The notes under the pieces were generated by a model. It did no database searches and was not told the DNA's origin. It saw only the letters and a program-made list of their open reading frames with translations. DNA of 64,000 nt from Perca fluviatilis (Eukaryota; Chordata; Actinopteri; Perciformes; Percidae). Below, one piece after another: positions 34,694 through 49,860 of the stretch (positions within the stretch are counted from its first letter, which is position 1; every line of letters begins with the position of its first letter). The DNA is taken from NCBI RefSeq assembly GCF_010015445.1, contig NC_053114.1:33249025-33313024 (forward strand), read 5' to 3'. A program made the position numbers and the translations under genes.

Positions 34694-37600
34694 TTTACAG
34701 GCAGATGCTCCTATTTTAAAGTGCTTTGACTGGCGGGGAAAAACACATCATGTTGGCGGGGAAAAACCCATTTTGTTGTTTTCATTGCCACAAAATGAAA
34801 ACTCTGTCTGTTTCTGGCTTTCAAAATTTTGAATGATGTGACAGACCCAGATTTCCCTTAGCTCCAAACGCTAGCGTGACAACAACCTTTTAATTTTACC
34901 TCATCTGCCAGGACACATTAGCTTTTTTTTGATAGCTGAGGCGTAGCTGAAAATCTGTGAATGTCACTGGTGAAGTCTTCTCCTGGAAAAATATAGAAAT
35001 AGAAGTTAAAAAAAACCTGTGCAGCCCTTCAGACGGCCGGGATCAGATTTTCATTTAAGAGTTCATAGGGTAAAGGAGCTAAACTCTGGCTGCAGTTTCT
35101 TTGCACTGATATAAATTATATCAAGGCTTATCAATTTTTCACAGGGCTTCGGAAGAGAGACGCTGTTGATATTCAGCTTTTGTTAAATCTCTGTGGTTGG
35201 TCCCATGTGTTTTATAAAAGAACAACTGCATTTCCCAAGTGCACTAGATATTTCTGCAGTAAATTCACTTTATGTTCATGAGACGGTCTCAACTTCTTTG
35301 TGATACAATATGCTGTATATGCTGCTTTATATATTTAAAGTTTTTGCATCCTGCCTCTATATCTTCAGAAACTCGATGAACATAATAGAACTTCTGAAAC
35401 TGGGCTAGATGTGGCACAGTCTGTACACCAGTGTGCTCTGCCAAATACGAATTTTGTTTACAGTAGGAATATCGAGTTAAAGGAAGAAGCTTGACAGTTT
35501 CTTGCTTTGTTGTCGAGATTTGTCGAGATTTAGTGAGAAGATTGATACTACTCTGTACGTTTGTATGTGTCTCTGTATGTTTAATATGGCTGCAGCCAGG
35601 AGACGGTTAGCTTAGCTTAGTAGAAAAGACGGCTACATTGCCTTTATCCAACAAAATTTGCCTACCACCAGCACATATTATTAATACATTATATCTAGTT
35701 TGTGTGAAGCCAGGCTGTCACTTTATGCCTGATTTTAGCCCTGAATTGGCTGCCCCAGCTAATTTTCGAATCTGGACTCATTTCTGCAATGTCGCTTGTC
35801 AATCACGGTGCCTGATTAATCACCTGAACTGTTTCTGGCAGGTCATACATTTTATTTAGTTGTCTTGCAGTTTGAGCACTCCCACGGTCCGATTCCTCAC
35901 ATGACAAAGGATCTGTTGTAAACTGTAGTGAGCTTGTTTTAATATTAAGTAGTATTTTGCATGTTGTGGCTTAAACTGTAGTCTTGAAACTGCTATATAA
36001 AACTGAACTTTGCTTCAGAACAGTCAGACCATAATTGTCAGCATCTTCCAGACTTCTATGGATCCATAATATTCTTTTCCACTTTCCGTTCATAATGGAA
36101 TTCAGCAATAAGTATTGCTGCCTTTCTCTTTTTTTGTCAGTGTTGAGGATGTGGTCATCTTGTTTGAATAAACTTTATTCATTCAAACTTAATTTGAACT
36201 GTCAATTGACAAAGCTGACTGGGGGTTCTGTGCTCATGGTTAGTCAATTAATCCGTACAACATGAGCATAAAAGTCACAGTTCTGGCTCTGCAGAGAGGC
36301 CGAATAAAACGTGTAGTTAATGTACAAGATTGATAAAAATACACAATGTGCCCACATTAATCTGTACAAAAACCAAAGTATCAAAAAATGACAAGTTGTG
36401 GTTTTAAGGGTTATCAGGAAGATAACTAATTAGTTATCTTTAGAGGTTTTAGTAGATAAATTTTGTTACCTTTTGACAGAGCCAGGTTAGCTTTTTCTTT
36501 GTGTTTCCAGCCTTTTTGCTAAGCTAAGCTCACCAGCTCTTGGCTCTAGCTTCATATTTACCACACAGACATGAGAGTGGTATCAATCAATCAATCAATC
36601 TAATGACCTCTCTGTATCTCATCTAACTCTCTGCAAAAACACACAATAGAATAATCTTGCAATCATAGTTGGAGAGATGTGAGGTCTCTTGGGAGCAAAT
36701 GGAAAGTATAGCTTACCACATCATTCAATGCTTCAGCTGCTCTGCCTGTTAAAGTTTGTCTGGAATATCAGAATAGGTCTAGATCTCATTTTTGTTCAGT
36801 ATTTATTTTTAATTGCTTGACTGACAGTAGTTATTATGACAATATGATAAATCAAAGATAGATGAAGGAATTTCCAAAGCGACAACCCATTACCACCAAC
36901 ACAAAGAATGCATAGTAGGCACTGATGGTGAATCAGAGTAGATCCTGTTTTACCATATTTTTCTAAAGCTCTACGTGAAACAGGAGGGATACGGCCAATA
37001 ACTATCATTAACAAGGGTAAACTCATCCACCTCCCTCCCCTTCACATCACTCAGACCAGTCTGGATCCCCCTCATCGTACGCGACTGCACACTCTTTTTA
37101 GCTCGGCTCCTCAGTCCACAAGTCTGCTGCCGTCTATTTTTAAACTCTTGCTATAGCGGAGCAACTGTATGTGCGTGGAATATTAAGCACTCCTCCTCTA
37201 ACTGTCGCTTGCTCATCCCCTCTCTCACTGTGGGTAACTGTAGTCTTCTTTCAAAATAAAATGGTCTGTGTTCGTGCATCAAGGAGGAGCAAGACCACCT
37301 CTTTCCAATTGAGCCCCGGCCTCTTCAAAGCAATGAAAAAAGCAAGGACAAAAAAACAGAAATATATACATTCCTCATATGCAACAAATTGTGTAATCCT
37401 TTTCAGTGGTAAATCCAAGGCAGGGTCAGGTTGTCTGCCCTTATTTAAGAGGTACATAACGAATATAGTTGCAAAGTGTGAGAGGCCTCTGGAATCATCA
37501 CAAACTGAAAGTTACATATAGCCACTTTAAATATTGAATGCTTAATTAAAGTGCACATCCTAAAATACCTTCACTTCTCCCTCTCAAGTCATAGCACATC

Positions 37601-38930
37601 TTTTATGATTTTGTAACTGTCAACTTATTGTTGAAGGAGAAAAATACTCACAAGAAAATATTAACTCCAGTAAATTATAGCTGGAGATGTTGGCTCTTCT
37701 GGTGAGGAATTAAATGAAATAACCAAAAGGCTCCTAAAAGGGCAGCTGACGGGATGTTTCCAGGTTGTGTGAATGTGAATGAATATGTGTAAGCATTACT
37801 AGTAAACGTGCAGTCTTCTGTATAATATGTGTAGTTTTTATACTATAATTTTTTTTTTTTTTTTTAATTACTCCTCAAATCATTCTTTGTCATTGGAACA
37901 CATGCTACTTATTTCTAATATAAACAGGCATCTAATTAGACTCCTGAGCTTGGTTTCTGGGCCTCAGACATCAAGGCAAGGGCACCAATTCATTTATTTG
38001 TTCTGAAACAATCCCAAGGCTTTAACTGATGATGAGATGCAGGCTACTGAGAGCCCTTTTTTTCTCCCCCTTTCTTTGTTTGTTGTTGCTTTCTTTCTTG
38101 TACGGTCTCGGACAATTGTTCAGTCCTTTATTTCTCGGTTTCTCTCCAGAACCTCATATGGATCTCAAATCATCAAAAGAATGAAGAGGTTCTCTGCCTC
38201 AGTTAGGGATGAATAATGACTCAGAGGAGCATATTATAGACAGGTTGCTGCTGGGAGTTCACTGTGAAAACTTTTACATTTACTCTACGTGACTAATTTG
38301 ATGAAAGACAGCAGAGAGTCATTTGAAATGCAGGTTTTTCTATTTCCCCCAGCCACTCTCCCCTAACGGAATTCCAAACATCTGTTTAATTGTAAGATTT
38401 ACTTACTGACTGCTTTGGCTGAGGATTTGGGCAATCCCAACACAGCTGTTTTGACAACATGGCGAAAGCTGACAAGGTCATGGTGATTTAGCTTGAAGGG
38501 CTAAATCTTACATGAAAATCTTTCTTCTTCTTGTCCCTTTCTCGTGAAGCACAATGCCTGTTTTTTTAATGTGTTGGCCCTTCCTATATGTAAGAATATC
38601 ATAACATTTCATGCTTCTATTATTGTTTTAAAAAATCTGCAACATAACACGCTACAGTTAACTTTATACTGCACACATTAGCCTAATGAGAAGTAAGTGA
38701 AGCCAGATGTCCCTGCACTTGTGGGTGTGTGTCATCTTGTCACAGCAGTACTACGTCCCAGCCAGCCAGCCAGCCCAGTGACTTTCCACCGCCCTTGGAT
38801 TTTTGGAGATGCTGGGGAACCACAGGTCTCCATGGCAACAAGATTATTACATCACTACTCTCCAGCTGCTGTCGTCAAGCTGGTGTTTGGCCAAGCTCTG
38901 CCGCAGCCCAACAGTGACTCCGCACACTAC

Positions 38931-38934
38931 ACAC

Positions 38935-38965
<31 letters not shown>

Positions 38966-38966
38966 G
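38931..38966 (+). repeat. (CA)n microsatellite
   Basis: About 17 CA units with one CACGCA interruption. Confidence 0.95.
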
Positions 38967-39160
38967 CTGCGCATGCCAAAACTCTTCCATCTAGAAGAGC
39001 ATTACTGTTGAAACGTATAAAGATTTTGATAGGAGCTAGTTGTTTTCATTTAGGATTTCTTGTGTAAAATCAAAACTTAACTTTTGTTCTTTTTATGTAA
39101 AGATGTGTGTTTAAAGGCAGAGTGCCACCTCTCTCAAGCATTCTGTATTTGTGTGTTTAA

Positions 39161-39870
39161 AGCGCCCATATTATGCTCATTTTCAGGTTCATAACTGTAT
39201 TTTAAGGTTTTACCAGAATAGGTTTACATGGTTTAATTTTCAAAAAACACCATATTGTTGTTGTACTGCACAGCTCTCTCTCACTGCTGTAGATCCTCTT
39301 TTCACCTGGTTTCTGTTTTAGCTACTGAGTGAGACCTCTTTTCATCTTCTTCTTCTGTACTATCTTTGATTGCACTCGCACATGCGCACTAGCTCAGATG
39401 TAGAGCATGTCAGCTAGCTAACTCTAGAGACAGTAAAAGAAAGCCTGTTTCTCCAACTTTGGTCAGTTACAAGTCAGGATTACCTGGGAGACTTCTAAAT
39501 GAGGGCGCACATGTAAGTAGTTCTTTTGTAGATTATGGTGAACTTGTGTGTGTTGTAGCAGTGCTTTGCTATTGAGAACGACGTAGCATGCTAGCGTTAG
39601 CGTTAGCCGGCTACAGCTAGCATTAGCCGGCTAACGCTACGAGCTAACGGTTGTGGTTAGCCAGCTCATTTCGGACTGTGACGTCACAGTCCGAGGCCGA
39701 TTTTGAACAGCTCACTAGGAGACTGAAAGCAGGACACATTCAGAAACTGTATCTCACTCAAAACAGCATGGATGGATTCTTTTCAAAGTTTGTATGTGTG
39801 TGGAAGCACCAGATATACAAAAGAACACCCCAAATCCCAGAAAAAGTGTTTTTTTCATAATATGGGCACT
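39161..39870. mobile_element. TTAA-flanked (piggyBac-like) MITE, GCCCATATTATG family
   Basis: TTAA at 39157-39160 precedes AGCGCCCATATTATGC. The right end CATAATATGGGCACT precedes TTAA at 39871-39874. The 15-base termini match at 14 positions. An internal palindromic zone with GCTAGCGTTAGC-type motifs lies near 39590-39660. The element is 710 bp and non-coding. The element at 48760-50153 shares the subterminal AATAGGTTTACATGGTTTAA motif. Confidence 0.9.
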
Positions 39871-42609
39871 TTAAGATTTTAGAAAAGATTCATGCATTTT
39901 TAACCGTATTAATCCGAACTACAATGCAAAACATTTGATGGTTCCGGGTCCTTGCTGCTTACCTTTGTCTTGCATTTAATAAACCGAACATATCTGGATT
40001 TTGGACTTTTGGGCTCTAAGAAATTCCATTCTGCACAATTTTCTGACGTTTTATTGATTGATCTATTGAAGAAAAAAAGGATTATTTATTGTAGCCCTAC
40101 TTGAAACCATGTAGTAAAGAAGTCCAAAAAGGAAGTTTAAATTATTATTTTTTTTTTAAGTTTTAAGGTAACTATGAGTACCTGTTTAGCTGTCTTCTCC
40201 ACATGTAGCCTCCTTTACCCCAGTTTGGTTTTCGCCTTGGGGAAGGTTAGTTCTTAAAAGGTTTGGCACTGTTTAAATGGGGTTAACAGTCTCTGTTAGC
40301 CCAATTTTCAGTGGGCTGGGTCCCTGTGGATGTCTGTGATAGATGGCCACATACAGTATAAGCAACTTACCTACGGCCGGCTATGATGTGCACATGCAGA
40401 GGATGAGCTTGTGATTGATAGAAAAAGGTCTAACAGCATCAGATCTGTCACTTGCGTCGCTGCAACACAACTGGCTCCCTTTTCTTAACATCTGTCTCTG
40501 CCAGCGAGGTTGTTTCAAGAAGGTTGAGAAATCCACTGTGTCCCTCAGCTACATCATTCATCAAGTTGCCATTACTGCCGCAGACAGGAAAGTGTATCCC
40601 AGAAGGCCTTGTGTACTTCCTGCTTCGGCAAAGGTCAGAGTGACCGTGCCGCCTGACTGAACTCTCTCAGCTCAGCCACTGAACATTTTGGTGTGCACAG
40701 CGTGCTGTAGGCCCTGGGGTCTCACTGAGAGGAGAGAGTGGAGGACAGATGTAAAAAGAGGGGTGTGAGACTCACCTGGCTGGCTGTGGATGTGGCACAG
40801 TCTACCTAACATGACTGTAATTTTACTGGATATAAAGAAGCAGAATCATATTTACAATAAGTTGAACTAGTCATATATATTGTAGAATAATAATATCCTT
40901 TAATTTCATTCATGGATGTTACACATGATCCTCTTGCCTTTGCTCATCCAATTCTCACATTATTCAGGAATATTTTAGAGCAAATCTAAAATAAGAATTA
41001 TGATGTCAGCGCATCTGCAGAACAGTCATGGGTGGTAGGAATTAAAAATTCATAAATTGTCAGAAGGTGGAGGATAATGCAGCAGAATGAGAGGTGAGGA
41101 GAGAAATATTGGGGACAAGAGAGGAAAGGCAAGAAAGGATGAAACAATTACACCTTTTTGTGTAGAAAATTGGCGGGTATGTTCATTGTTGAGCGGGATT
41201 TCTAGCCCTTTACTCCAGAGTTTTTCCTGGCTTTAAAGAAGAGATCATGGCTCAACTCTCAGGATTCATCAGTAGGGTTACAGTCATGTAGGCCAAATAA
41301 ACTTCTGCTTGGCGCTGATCCTATACATAAATAGCTATACACATGGTTATGATTGTAAATGGTTGACATTGTTAATACAAAACTTCTAAACTTCTAGCAG
41401 TTGTAAATGTGTATGTATAGCTTTGACATTTAGCCATAACACATCACCAGTTTTCATATGAGTGGCCTTAGTTTAACCCTGAAAAATTTGCAAAAAGTTC
41501 ACACTTCCCCTTAGCTCAAAGGGACATAACAGTGGTCTTAACTATGTAATAAGGTGGCTACTATTCAGTTAATGAAATGTCGCCCATTTCACATGAATTA
41601 ACAAAGACATTCATCTTAAATTGGATAAATGAGCAGTAATGTCAGAATCCATAAATGAACACATCCCCAAAGTTAAAATTCTTAAATTAATATGTATTGT
41701 GTTGATTAATATTTACACTGGAGTGCCTATTTTTGTGCCGGCCCAGAAAGATCATAGAACTACTGTAAAACCAATTCAAATAGAGGGCAAAGGAAGTAGA
41801 GAAAGTATTTAGATCAGTCTTATGCACATAATTATAAATATTTGCTGTGTAATTTCAACTGGCACGCATCGCATTTGACTAAGAAACATCATTTGACTGA
41901 ATAATATCTTTAATAGAGGAGTGTAATTAGATGGAAATGTCAGTAAGTTTCAGAGAGATAAAGGCTTACTGGAGGCAGCTAAATGTCATGTTCTTCTTTG
42001 ACACCTAAAAACATCTTTCCTGTTCACTTGAGTAACACGACTGGCTCTCCATTCTGAATGGGTAACATCGCAGTGAATACAAAGCACTTCAAATTGTAAT
42101 CATTCATCCAGACTTTGTATGTTTTAGGTTCAGTTAGCATTTCCCATTAAGCTCCCTGGGAAACAGGATCTGATGTCTGCAGGTGATGTGGCTACTACCT
42201 AATGTGTTTGCGTTCCGGAAAAAAAATCATCTCTATTTGATTTCCTGACAAAAGTTATCGTACTAAAGCCCATGACTTGTACATCATTTGCATTTTCCCT
42301 GAACTCTCCTCTGTGATGTATAGGTATGGCTCAGCTGTTGTTACTAATTAATTAGTCAGTGAGTCCTGACTTTGCAGAAATGCTTGACCCCGGGTTTGCT
42401 GCAGTCCTACCTGGATACTTGGATGGACCGTTAATTTGCTCTTGTGGGGATAAACCACCATGAAAGTGCTTATCATGAGTTCTGGATCATCATGTTGGAG
42501 AAGACTGGTTGTTCTGTAAGTGATTAATCAGCGACAATATTCTCATCCAAGGAGCGTTATTTCCTTTGTCTCCCGACTTTTACAGTTTCAGTTTGATTAA
42601 CTCATAAAT

Positions 42610-42695
42610 AGGGATGTCAACTTACCAAAAATCTAGTATTCAGTACCAATACCAACAAAAGTACACAATACTCGATACTAAAGTCGATACCATGG
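42610..42695. mobile_element. MITE end fragment with CGATAC motifs
   Basis: TAGGGATGTCAACTTACC is followed by GTACCAATACC, CTCGATAC and GTCGATACCATGG, the style of the left end of a hAT-like MITE. No matching right end was found, so it is a fragment or a diverged element. Confidence 0.4.
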
Positions 42696-43249
42696 TGTGC
42701 GTAAAAAAAAAGGAAGAAAATAATAATACTCTACATTACATTAAAAAAACATTAATAGCTTTATTTAAATATTGGGGGGGGGGGGGGGCAGCATCATGTC
42801 ACTCTCCTTTCAGTGTTTTCTTTTAGTTTCAACTTTCTGTTATATGGTGTGGAGTAGAGGGGGCAAGGAGAGCGTGATTTATAAAAACGAAAACGTCAGT
42901 CTTCAAGCCTGGCATCACCACACAGCCAGCGTACGGTACCGTCTTTCATGAGTTCACCCAGGACTCCCAGACAGCAAGCATGTTTACAGTAGTTACGTCT
43001 GTTTCTCTCTGCCGTTGTTGTTTTTCACAAAGAACCAGACTGGTTAAAGTTAACTGATCCATTAAAACAAGCACTATCAGAGCAAATGTTAGGTTGTAGT
43101 AGACAACGGCAGAGAGAAATAGATTCACTTGTATATACTTCAGGTCTGGAAGGATTGCATCCCCCGGTACCTGGAAAAATGAGGACTGGCACGTTTTCAG
43201 AATTGGTTGTCAAGACATATCCTTAAAAACCAAACAACCCATTGGTAGC

Positions 43250-43440
43250 ACTACAAGAAAAGTCAGGGGATCACCAAAGTCATTAGGATTCATCCTACCA
43301 AATGTTCTGCCAATCCATCTTGTAGGTGTTGAGATATTTCTCTGAATAAGGTACGACTTTGACCTGCGGGTGTCGTTAGATAAAAAGTCAGAGGACATTT
43401 CAGTCTGGACCAAAGTGGTGGACCGACTGACAGACTCCTT
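43250..43440 (-). repeat. Recurrent interspersed repeat, copy 3
   Basis: It contains GGGGATCACCAAAGTCATTA, GGATTCATCC, GCCAATCCAT and GAGATATTTC in the same order as the minus-strand copy at 23865. Limits approximate. Confidence 0.5.
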
Positions 43441-44469
43441 GACAGTGTTGTTTATTTTGGAGACTAGAATGAATCCACTTTCCCACCAAGAGCAATGGCT
43501 TTATGCATTACAAAGGCACACGTTAATATGTTACCTTTGCATAAAGAAAATCTGTATGTTGGTCATGTTACCTCTCCCCTCCACAGCCAGCCAGGCTAAA
43601 GACATTAGAATGCATCTAAAAGTCCAAGGATCAATACTTGCTCTGATCTTTACAGAAAACAGAGAATACTAATGATACAGATTCCTCAAAACAAATTTTT
43701 CTCTCAATTAATCTATGCTATTTTCAACATACCTGCTCCCAGTCTGTTGGGATATTTCACTCCACACATCATTTGACATTTGTTCAATATTACAGCAGTG
43801 GAGCAATGATGACTGTTTAGCCAGTCTGACTATTACTAGCAGTGCAGCTCTGCCTTAAAAATCTTACAGGATATTTGAGTACAGCTCAATCCTGCATACA
43901 TTAACTCTTCTCCTTCAGATAAAACATTACTACTTGTACAGGCATTGATGCTATGGACATCTGGCTTTAACAAGGCTTCTATATGTGTCAGTCATCCTCC
44001 CTAATGCAGTGCATGCAGAGAAATGAAGCTTGTTGTGTTAGAGGCTTGGCACCACGTGATACTATAAACCTCACCAGTCAGCTGCCATTTAAGGCTCCCT
44101 TCCTCTCCTCCTTAGTGCACAGTGAGACTGACGCTGACAACTGAAGTGTTGGAGGTACTGGAGCTTTTAATTGAAAGGCTTGTACTGGAAGTATCTTTGT
44201 CCCAAATGAAGTGTCGTCTCAATGGTATTTTCGCTCTTCCTCCTAAGCCGTGTGCATGAACTCAGCTGCAACTCTCTTCTCTTCGTTCTCAGAGTACAAC
44301 GCTGACACAGAGGGATGGGAATCAGTTTAGTCTTCCAGGTTTTTTATTAAACATGCGGCAGGATAGAAAAGTTATAACTGTAGATTACTTTTCATGTTTC
44401 CCTAAGAGATCAAGACAGCAATGAAAACAAGGGAGCCTATTTTGGCTCTTTCTTTATTACTTCCTCTTC

Positions 44470-44504
44470 TCTTTTGATATGCCATATTATGGCATATCAA
44501 AAGA
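44470..44504. repeat. Perfect 35-bp palindrome
   Basis: The arm TCTTTTGATATGCCATA (17 bases) is separated by one T from its exact reverse complement. It stands alone, with no terminal repeats or target duplication seen around it. Confidence 0.9.
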
Positions 44505-45254
44505 AAACACTGTTGAGACACTTATGCTTGTTTCATGTTTCTTGTGGTCAGCATGGTGCTGAACGTCTGGTCGTTCATACCGATTGCGGTCAAAGTGTCT
44601 CCAAGAACGGCTCCACCAACTTCTGAGGGAAACAGTTGGCTCTTTAGCTACTCACTGCTCCACTATGCTCACATGCTAATTGCTAACGTTGTCTGTGTAC
44701 TGTGTGGTGCTGGGCAGCTAGTGTACAGTGGGGTCTCAGAGCTTTGTTTGTGCCTGCTGTGGCCTGGAAACAACACTTATGATACTGTACCAGCAAAAGT
44801 AACAGTAAAGTTGTCGGCTGGAAAACCAATACAATGTGCTAAAAGAGCACAAAGCTCTGTGGAGCTGAGGGAAACTGTAGAGTGTGGTGATATATGATCT
44901 GTTGGTTTATCACTACAAGTGACCCCCTTCACATACAAGTATTTGATTTATTGTTAATTATAAAGGCATTGATTATAGTAGCTTTAAAGAAATACCACAG
45001 AGATGCCGCCGGCACTAAGTTGATGTGTATTTGTAATTAGTTGATATAAAATATGGTAAGTACAGCACTGAAAGGTATCCATAGCAACAAGTGTCATCAG
45101 GTACCAGTGTACCCTGGAAAAGAGCTGGTTGTGTATTCAAAAGTTGGGGTCTTATGACCAATGAGTACCATTTTAGTTAGTAACTTAGTTAGGCATCAAC
45201 TTAACTGAACTGCATACTTAAATATAAAATAATTTACTCTTTTGTTCATTTTTA

Positions 45255-45436
45255 AGATTATTTTTTGGGGCATTTTTCAGCCTAGGACAGCAGAAGACAT
45301 GAAAGAGGAGAGAGAGAGAGGGGGAATGACATGCAGCAAAGGGCCGCAGGTCGGAGTCCAACCCTGGCCCGCTGCGTCGTGGAGTAAACCTCTACATATG
45401 GGCGACCGCTCTACCAACTGAGCTATCCGGGCACCC
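45255..45436 (-). mobile_element. tRNA-derived SINE (minus orientation)
   Basis: Read in reverse: GGGTGCCCGGATAGCTCAGT, TGGTAGAGCGGTCGCCCATA, then a B-box-like GGTTGGACTCC and the body CTGCGGCCCTTTGCTGCATG and CATTCCCCCTCTCTCTCTC, ending in an A-rich tail. The A box is intact. It is a clear fish tRNA-derived SINE. Confidence 0.85.
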
Positions 45437-46738
45437 TCTTTTGTTCATTTTTAAGGGTCCACATGACAAAAAGGTTGTTAACCATTGCAATAAAGCACAT
45501 TGTTTGTGTGTGGTAATGGTCAAAGCCACATTGCCTTTTCAACCACATTTAAGACCATTTGTAATACAGATGCAAATCCTATCGAACCATCCCTCTGTCT
45601 CTCGAATCCCCTTCAAACTGTATGTTTCCTCCGCTTTTTTATCCTTCTCATTTTACCTCCTGCTGCAGTAAAGACAAATACTCAGGGAAATGGACTGTTT
45701 ACTCCTCGGTTGTGTTGGGCGTTATGTTGGCTGAGGTTGCCTGTGTGTTCTGTTTGCCCATGTTAGCGCTGCTTACAATGCCCTACACGAGGAAGGTGGC
45801 AAGGCTGCTGGGTTAAGCCGGGCATGTGCCCTCAGAGGAGGTTTAACTCACACAGGCAGTGCCCTGTGAAATGAGCCAGCTTGGCCCTGTGTGAGATTGT
45901 GTCTTTAAATGCTGCCCCAGATGAAATATCCAGCTCCATCTGACCTGCAGCTCATGTCAAGACTGAGCAGTCTTGTGAAATGTCAGTCATGCAATGTCAA
46001 CGTTAGGAGTTAAGCTACAACAGCAGGAAGACGAGAAACAACATAAATCGTCAAACAGACAGAAAACCTCCTTAGAAGTATGCGGCTGCTGCTTTGTGAA
46101 AGCATCACCTCCTTGTCCCCACCTGCCCCCACCTGTCTGTCTTGTCGGACATTGCAAACATAAACTAACTGAATCATGGCTCAAGCTGTTTTTCCTTTCC
46201 GCCATAACCATTATGTGTGAGGGGTGTGTTGTTGAGCTGCGGGCTGTGTGACAGGAATAAGAACGACTCCTGGTAGTCCTCTCAGGGACTCAGTGAATCT
46301 CTGCAGCTCTGCAGCTAATTGTCTCCGCCACTGTGTGTCAGCATCTTGAATGCTGCAGCAACGTTGCTCCTGTCACAGGCTGACATTTTCTCCTGATATT
46401 ATTTGAAAAGGTGCTGCCTCACCTGTGACGATTTCAAAAGCAGGTGATATAAAAAAATTACTTCTTAAGAACTTAAACGTTTACTTTTTTGTGAGCTGAT
46501 ACCAGTAACCTCCCAATAACTTATTGAAACTGTCAGGAATCAGAAGGCTTACTCATTATCTTCCTATAATCCCAGGACTGTTTCATAAGTGTACTGGTGT
46601 CCATGTCAGATCTCTTGTCAGTCTAGTCCGTCAGGTCAGTCTTTTGAAGTGATTGCATAGAATGAAGTTGCAGGGCATTTGCCCCTGTCAGCCACCATAT
46701 GTATGTGATCTTATATGCTTTGTCTAATGAGACCCAAT

Positions 46739-46790
46739 TAGGGGTGTAAAAAAAAAATCTGTACACTTGAGTATCGCAATTTTTTTTTAT

Positions 46791-46825
<35 letters not shown>

Positions 46826-47309
46826 ATTTATTTATTTTTTTTTTTTTTTTTTTTTGTTTACGTGCAAAAATATTCATGTAAGACAGTGGTTCACGTTTAT
46901 GTTGTGTTTAAATCCGCTACCACTAGATGTCTATGCTGAGACACACCACTAGTGTCCTTGCCTAACAGTGCCTAGTAGTTCCTGACTTTTTGCTAGAAGC
47001 TAACATTGTAGCTATGGCTGAACTTTGGCCTATTTTAGCATATACAAATTTGCTCACTAAGAACCTGTGAACCACAATCCCAAACTGGCAGTTTGATTTT
47101 CTGTATACTGAATTGTTTACCTAAAGTAAACTTCTTTGACTTTTATACACATCATGTCTTTTTTTAAATATTAGTTTTTCTAAAATTCTACATAAAAAAA
47201 AAATCCCAATATATCACCTTACGCACAGTATCGAAATATATTGCAATATCTTGAATCGTGACCCATGTATCGTGATGCGTATCGTATTGCCAAATTCTTG
47301 CCAATACAC

Positions 47310-47316
<7 letters not shown>
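46739..47316. mobile_element. hAT-like MITE, TAGGGGTGTAA family, copy 1
   Basis: It runs from TAGGGGTGTAAAAA to GCCAATACACAGCCC and is the inverted counterpart of the element at 58430-58965, sharing its interior. It contains an (AT)n and T-rich tract (46793-46854). The right terminus lacks its final bases and abuts zinc-finger pseudogene sequence directly, with no clear 8-bp duplication. That suggests a deletion at this junction. Confidence 0.75.
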
Positions 47317-48250
<934 letters not shown>

Positions 48251-48804
48251 ACAAAATAAATAACGCTAGGATACTACTGGGATGGTAATGTTAAAAAAGA
48301 AAATGCAGACATGCAAGCAAATTAGTACGTCACAATATTAAAACAACTTGGATCCTATATAAATCAAATTCCTCTGTTTTTGTTTTTAAAACTAATTCAG
48401 TTTTACACATCTATCCTGTGTAACATTATTTCAGGTTTCCATACGATATCCAACAGTCTGCACTGACGATTGATCTCTTCCTTGTACTCAACGATAATAT
48501 TTCTTCAGCAGCAGCTAGTCGCTCATTGACAAACTATCTAAAACACTCGAAAGAAGACATTGTTGCCCGATTATAAGTGAAACATACGCAACAGGTGGGA
48601 GTGAGCTAAAGTTTCTTTAAGCTGTCAATGCGACATCTGTCTTGCTTCATTTCACATGGAGATTAGGTTATCCTCTCTGTACTTATGTATTTTCGAATGA
48701 TTTGGCAGACAATCATTTAAAATAAAAACATATTAGCAGGGGGGGGGGGGCACTTGGAAAGTGCTCATATTATGCTTTTGGCTTTTTCCCTTCCCCTTAT
48801 TGTG

Positions 48805-48913
<109 letters not shown>

Positions 48914-48998
48914 TGTGCATGCTATAGGTTTACAAAGTGAAAAAGCCCAAAGTCCACCCCAAAGGGACTTACCATCTTCCAGAGAAAACACTATTCAC

Positions 48999-49860
48999 TA
49001 GAGGTTGACCGATAGTGGATTTTACCGATACCGATAGCTAGGTTGGGCCGTATTTGCCGATAACCGATTAATCGACCGATAGTATATAGAATTGATACAC
49101 CCACAGCAATGCTACACAAGCATGTGTGTTGTCTAAAACAGTTCTCCTACATATTTGGAGTCATCCAGTGCAAAAATAAAAATAATGAGCATTATAATTC
49201 ATATAAAGGACAAACTATTTACATTTCTTCAAAAAAGGCCCAAATGTATGCCAAATCTCAAAACAGTGACGCCATTCTTCTCTGTAGAACGGTTTAGAAC
49301 GGTAACAGACGATCTCTGACCTGGAGGGATCTATCTTTCCCACTATATACTCTCTGTTCTTGCTTGGATGCCCATATAAGGCGTAATTTGTGACAGACCT
49401 GCCTTCCCATTGGTTGAAAACATAAACATTGGCATCATGGGAGATTCCCTTGTCGGTAGCACGAAGTTAGCGGCAGAAATGACCAAAAACGTGATGAATT
49501 ATGGACATCAGGTGGATAAATCTTGGATGTAACAGTTTGGATTTAATGCTCAACAACCCCGAAAAAAGGCACAAGTTCCAGGCTGGATAGAAAATCACCT
49601 GTAAAGGCTAGAAAGACACCAAAGACACCCCCGTGACGGCTAATTCGTTAGCTTTTGGCTGCAGCAATCAGTAAGTCTCTACGTTTAACTGTTATTAAAT
49701 TATCTAAATATGAATCAGAGGTACCTTGTAACAAATGGCAGCGCGCGCTTCTCAGCCGCTCCAGCAACAGACGCAACCAGAAAAAATTGGTATGAATTTT
49801 TGCCGATAAAGATAGTTCCACCAATCAACTATCGGTGCCGATTAAATCGGTCGACCTCTA
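48999..49860. mobile_element. hAT-like element, TAGAGGTCGACCGATA family, copy 2
   Basis: It runs from TAGAGGTTGACCGATAG to AATCGGTCGACCTCTA, between perfect 8-bp duplications CTATTCAC (48991-48998 and 49861-49868). It is closely similar to copy 1 at 27288 but lacks the nested TTAA element. It also lacks about 0.4 kb near its right end. It lies inside the MITE at 48760-50153. Confidence 0.93.
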
